Source of the DNA: Paraglaciecola marina
GTDB taxonomy: Bacteria; Pseudomonadota; Gammaproteobacteria; Enterobacterales; Alteromonadaceae
Assembly: GCF_004360155.1 (NCBI RefSeq)
Contig: NZ_SAIS01000007.1
Span: 1-64,000 of the forward strand
Length of the DNA stretch: 64,000 nucleotides
Reading direction: 5' to 3'
Shown: positions 61,981-64,000 of the stretch, piece after piece
Position numbering within the stretch: the first letter of the stretch is position 1
Layout of the letters: each line of letters begins with the position of its first letter
Translations under genes and position numbers: made by a program
The notes under the pieces: model-generated
The model's database searches: none
The model's input: the letters and a program-made list of their open reading frames with translations, nothing else
What the model was told of the DNA's origin: nothing

Positions 61981-62730
61981 ATGACAATGAGTTACATCCC
62001 GCTAGATAAAAATAAACATAAAGATCTTCACGTTAAATTAAGTAGTGACTTTTCCCATGCAAAAGATTCACATTTAGCAGCCGCATCTATTCGTGAATAT
62101 GCTCAGTTAGCCAGTTGTATGCCTATCATCTTCATCAAAGATCCTAAAAGCAGTACTACCCACAGTGTTGTGATGTTAGGTATTGAGCAAGGCGTTAACT
62201 TGTTTGCAAAAGAAAGTAGATGGGAAGGGCATGTTGTGCCTATGAACATTCAACGTTATCCATTTGATGTTCGTCCTGATGGTGAAAAACTGGGTGTGTA
62301 TATTGATGAAAATTCGGACTTAGTTGGTACAGAAGGCGAGCCTTTATTTGTTGATGACGCAGCTAGCCCATATCTTGAAAACAGACAAAAATTATTGTCT
62401 GAGCTAACCAATAGTGAAATGGCAACTCGTAAGTTTATTGCTAAATTAGAAGAGTTAGGCTTATTTGATCCAATCGTAATTCGTGCTCAGTATGTGAATG
62501 GTGAAAAACGTAACATCAATGGTATGCAGACTATCAGTGAAAAGCGCCTTCAAGAATTAGATTCAGAGCAAATACTTGAGTTACACAAAAGTGGTTTCCT
62601 AGGGGCAATCTACGCAGTATTAATGTCATTAGGTCAGCTTAACCGCTTAGTACAATTGACGGCTGATAGTGACAATCCCGTACACTCCTTGCAGCTTTCT
62701 TTAGACAAACCTGAAGAAGCTACTGCTTAA
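61981..62730 (+). CDS. SapC-family protein
   Basis: This is a 249-residue cytoplasmic protein. YIPLDKNKHKDLHVKLSSDF, EYAQLASCMPIIFIKDPKSS, VVMLGIEQGVNLFAKESRWE and YPFDVRPDGEKLGVYIDENS, then EGEPLFVDD, are typical of the SapC (PF07277) family. The name derives from a Campylobacter S-layer locus. In marine gammaproteobacteria such genes often accompany TonB receptors and tryptophan halogenase-like genes for carbohydrate uptake, but no such partner is adjacent here. It ends at a strong terminator. Confidence 0.88.
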   Translation: MTMSYIPLDKNKHKDLHVKLSSDFSHAKDSHLAAASIREYAQLASCMPIIFIKDPKSSTTHSVVMLGIEQGVNLFAKESRWEGHVVPMNIQRYPFDVRPDGEKLGVYIDENSDLVGTEGEPLFVDDAASPYLENRQKLLSELTNSEMATRKFIAKLEELGLFDPIVIRAQYVNGEKRNINGMQTISEKRLQELDSEQILELHKSGFLGAIYAVLMSLGQLNRLVQLTADSDNPVHSLQLSLDKPEEATA

Positions 62731-62755
62731 TAGCCTTAGTTCATAAGCATAATTT

Positions 62756-62793
62756 TAAAACCCGTTACAGCTAGTTTGTAACGGGTTTTTTAT
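62756..62793 (+). terminator. Rho-independent terminator after sapC-family gene
   Basis: AACCCGTTACA pairs with TGTAACGGGTT around a short loop, followed by TTTTATT. The remaining 240 bp to the next start show no gene. Confidence 0.85.
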
Positions 62794-63034
62794 TGTCCAA
62801 AATAAATAGTGATTACCTAATAAGCTATCTCGATGTGCTTATTTTCAGGTATTATGGCTAGTAAGTAACGTCAGCAATGGTTAAGTCATGTTTGCGTTTC
62901 TAACGTACTGAAAAGTTGAAAATAATAATTAGCCCTCTGAATTGGATAATAAAGTTTAATTTCTTTGAAATTTTTTATCCTGAACTAAGGTTATACAGAA
63001 ACTCAAATCATTGAGTCGAGCGTTAAGGTATAAG

Positions 63035-64000
63035 ATGTTAAGAAGTCCAGTGGTTTTAAGCTGCATTGTGTTGTTATGTCTGTGCAATCACACCTTCGCG
63101 AATGAAAAAGATCAGGTTAAATTACAGCTTAAATGGAATACTCAATTTCAATTTGCTGGCTATTATGCTGCTTTAGAAAAAGGCTTTTACGCGGAGCAAG
63201 GTATTGAGCTTACTATTCTTCAACCTAATTTTATTAAATCCACGGCAGATTTAGTTCTTGATGGTGAAGCAGAATTTGGGGTGGCGGATTCTAGTTTAGT
63301 GTTAAGTCGTTTAAATAATAAAAAGGTAGTGGTTTTAGCCGCTATATTTCAACATTCGCCTGCAATGTTACTAACTAAAAAAGCCGATAATATTTTGGGT
63401 CCATTCGAACTAGCAGGTAAAAATGTAGCACGTAGGCCTATTGAAAGTGATGCTGCGGTAACTGCAATGTTAGAAGTTGAACATGTCAATCTTTCTAATA
63501 TAAATGAAGTCTATTATACCAGAGATGATTTAGGGTTATTGTCTGACGACGTAGATGCTATGACAGTATATTCAACAGACCAACCGTTTTTGTACCATGA
63601 GTTAGGTATAGCTACCCATCTAATTAACCCCTTAAATTATGGAATCGACTTTTACGGCGATATGCTTTTCACCAGTGAAGCCTTACTAAGAGAAAACCCA
63701 GATGTAGCCATGCGTTTTAAAGCTGCCTCTATTAAAGGGTGGCGTTATGCTTTTGATCACACCGAAGAGGTTATTGATTGGTTGAAAAACAAATACGGTG
63801 CTGATAAGTCGATTGAGCATCTTAGGTTTGAAGCCAGGGCCACAAAGGAAATGGTATTGCCTGATTTAGTTGAAATTGGGTCATTTAATCCAGATAGATT
63901 TGAACGCATTGCTAACATATATATCGGTCAAAATTCAGAACTTGAAGGGCGTGAGCTTACTGGAATTGATTATCGGTACCACACTAACAGTGTCATTTCT
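63035..64000 (+). CDS. NMT1/THI5-like periplasmic binding domain protein (N-terminal part, cut by window end)
   Basis: The frame is open from ATG 63035 to the window end (322 codons). A signal peptide (hydrophobic run, cleavage near HTFANE) precedes an NMT1/THI5-like binding domain: VKLQLKWNTQFQFAGYYAAL, EKGFYAEQGIELTIL, FGVADSSLVL, AMLLTKKADNI and NYGIDFYGDMLFTSEALL. After about residue 295 the IYIGQNSELEG linker follows. In related proteins this domain is the sensor of hybrid kinases or diguanylate cyclases, so the protein is probably longer than a plain binding protein. Its output domain lies outside the window. Confidence 0.82.
   Translation, partial: MLRSPVVLSCIVLLCLCNHTFANEKDQVKLQLKWNTQFQFAGYYAALEKGFYAEQGIELTILQPNFIKSTADLVLDGEAEFGVADSSLVLSRLNNKKVVVLAAIFQHSPAMLLTKKADNILGPFELAGKNVARRPIESDAAVTAMLEVEHVNLSNINEVYYTRDDLGLLSDDVDAMTVYSTDQPFLYHELGIATHLINPLNYGIDFYGDMLFTSEALLRENPDVAMRFKAASIKGWRYAFDHTEEVIDWLKNKYGADKSIEHLRFEARATKEMVLPDLVEIGSFNPDRFERIANIYIGQNSELEGRELTGIDYRYHTNSVIS

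Overview
The window reads as a chromosomal segment of a marine gammaproteobacterium of the order Alteromonadales, with the look of an Alteromonadaceae genome such as Paraglaciecola, Glaciecola or Alteromonas. This rests on low-to-moderate GC, the conserved blocks yggS-proC-yggT-DUF4426 divergent from pilT-pilU, xerD-dsbC-recJ and recO-pdxJ-acpS followed by relA-mazG, and marine-type accessory genes (GlyGly-CTERM protease, SapC, sugar MFS, TonB receptor). The taxon is inferred from gene content, not from a marker search.

Layout. 1-2100 is the distal edge of an integron cassette array. It holds the 3' half of one attC, a complete cassette with a full attC, and a second cassette whose attC stops halfway, followed by fused remnants of a Y1 (REP-associated type) transposase and an IS110-type transposase. 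2300-6000 carries accessory genes: a small membrane protein, a class D beta-lactamase, a LysE exporter, an FMN reductase, a GNAT acetyltransferase and a Nudix hydrolase. 6000-12700 holds a Fur-boxed TonB receptor, serC, an outer-membrane protein with a DUF2946-like partner, and a divergent Lrp/LysE pair. 12700-30800 is mostly conserved housekeeping: a hybrid kinase, the yggS and pilTU blocks, recombination and repair genes, pdxJ-acpS, relA-mazG and a soluble CZB chemoreceptor. 30800-51000 is mixed: a secreted trypsin-like protease with an inserted PA domain, a soluble two-Cache protein, hydrolases, a pseudouridine synthase, trhO, an EF-hand protein and an S9 peptidase lipoprotein. Two gene-poor stretches (about 43.0-43.3 kb and 46.6-47.2 kb) are full of short degenerate hairpins.

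The most interesting unit is 52.0-55.5 kb, a predicted nitrogen-controlled operon: a formate/nitrite-family channel, cyanase (cynS) and a membrane-anchored PP2C phosphatase/Ser-Thr kinase fusion. Upstream I read, in order, an NtrC-like palindrome, a -24/-12 sigma-54 promoter, two small hairpins with hexanucleotide loops carrying A at position 1 and G at position 4 (the RNA signature bound by ANTAR antiterminators such as NasR/NasT), and a 13-bp terminator with a 9-T run. The second small hairpin shares bases with the foot of the terminator. This implies a double gate, nitrogen limitation through sigma-54/NtrC and ligand-controlled antitermination, on a cyanate or nitrite uptake and breakdown module.

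The right end (55.6-64.0 kb) has a response regulator with a degenerate GGDEF site, an M19 dipeptidase, an FAD glycerol-3-phosphate dehydrogenase, a FucP-type sugar transporter, a small lipoprotein, a SapC protein and the start of an NMT1/THI5-like sensor or binding protein that runs off the window. I saw no rRNA, tRNA, CRISPR array or prophage.
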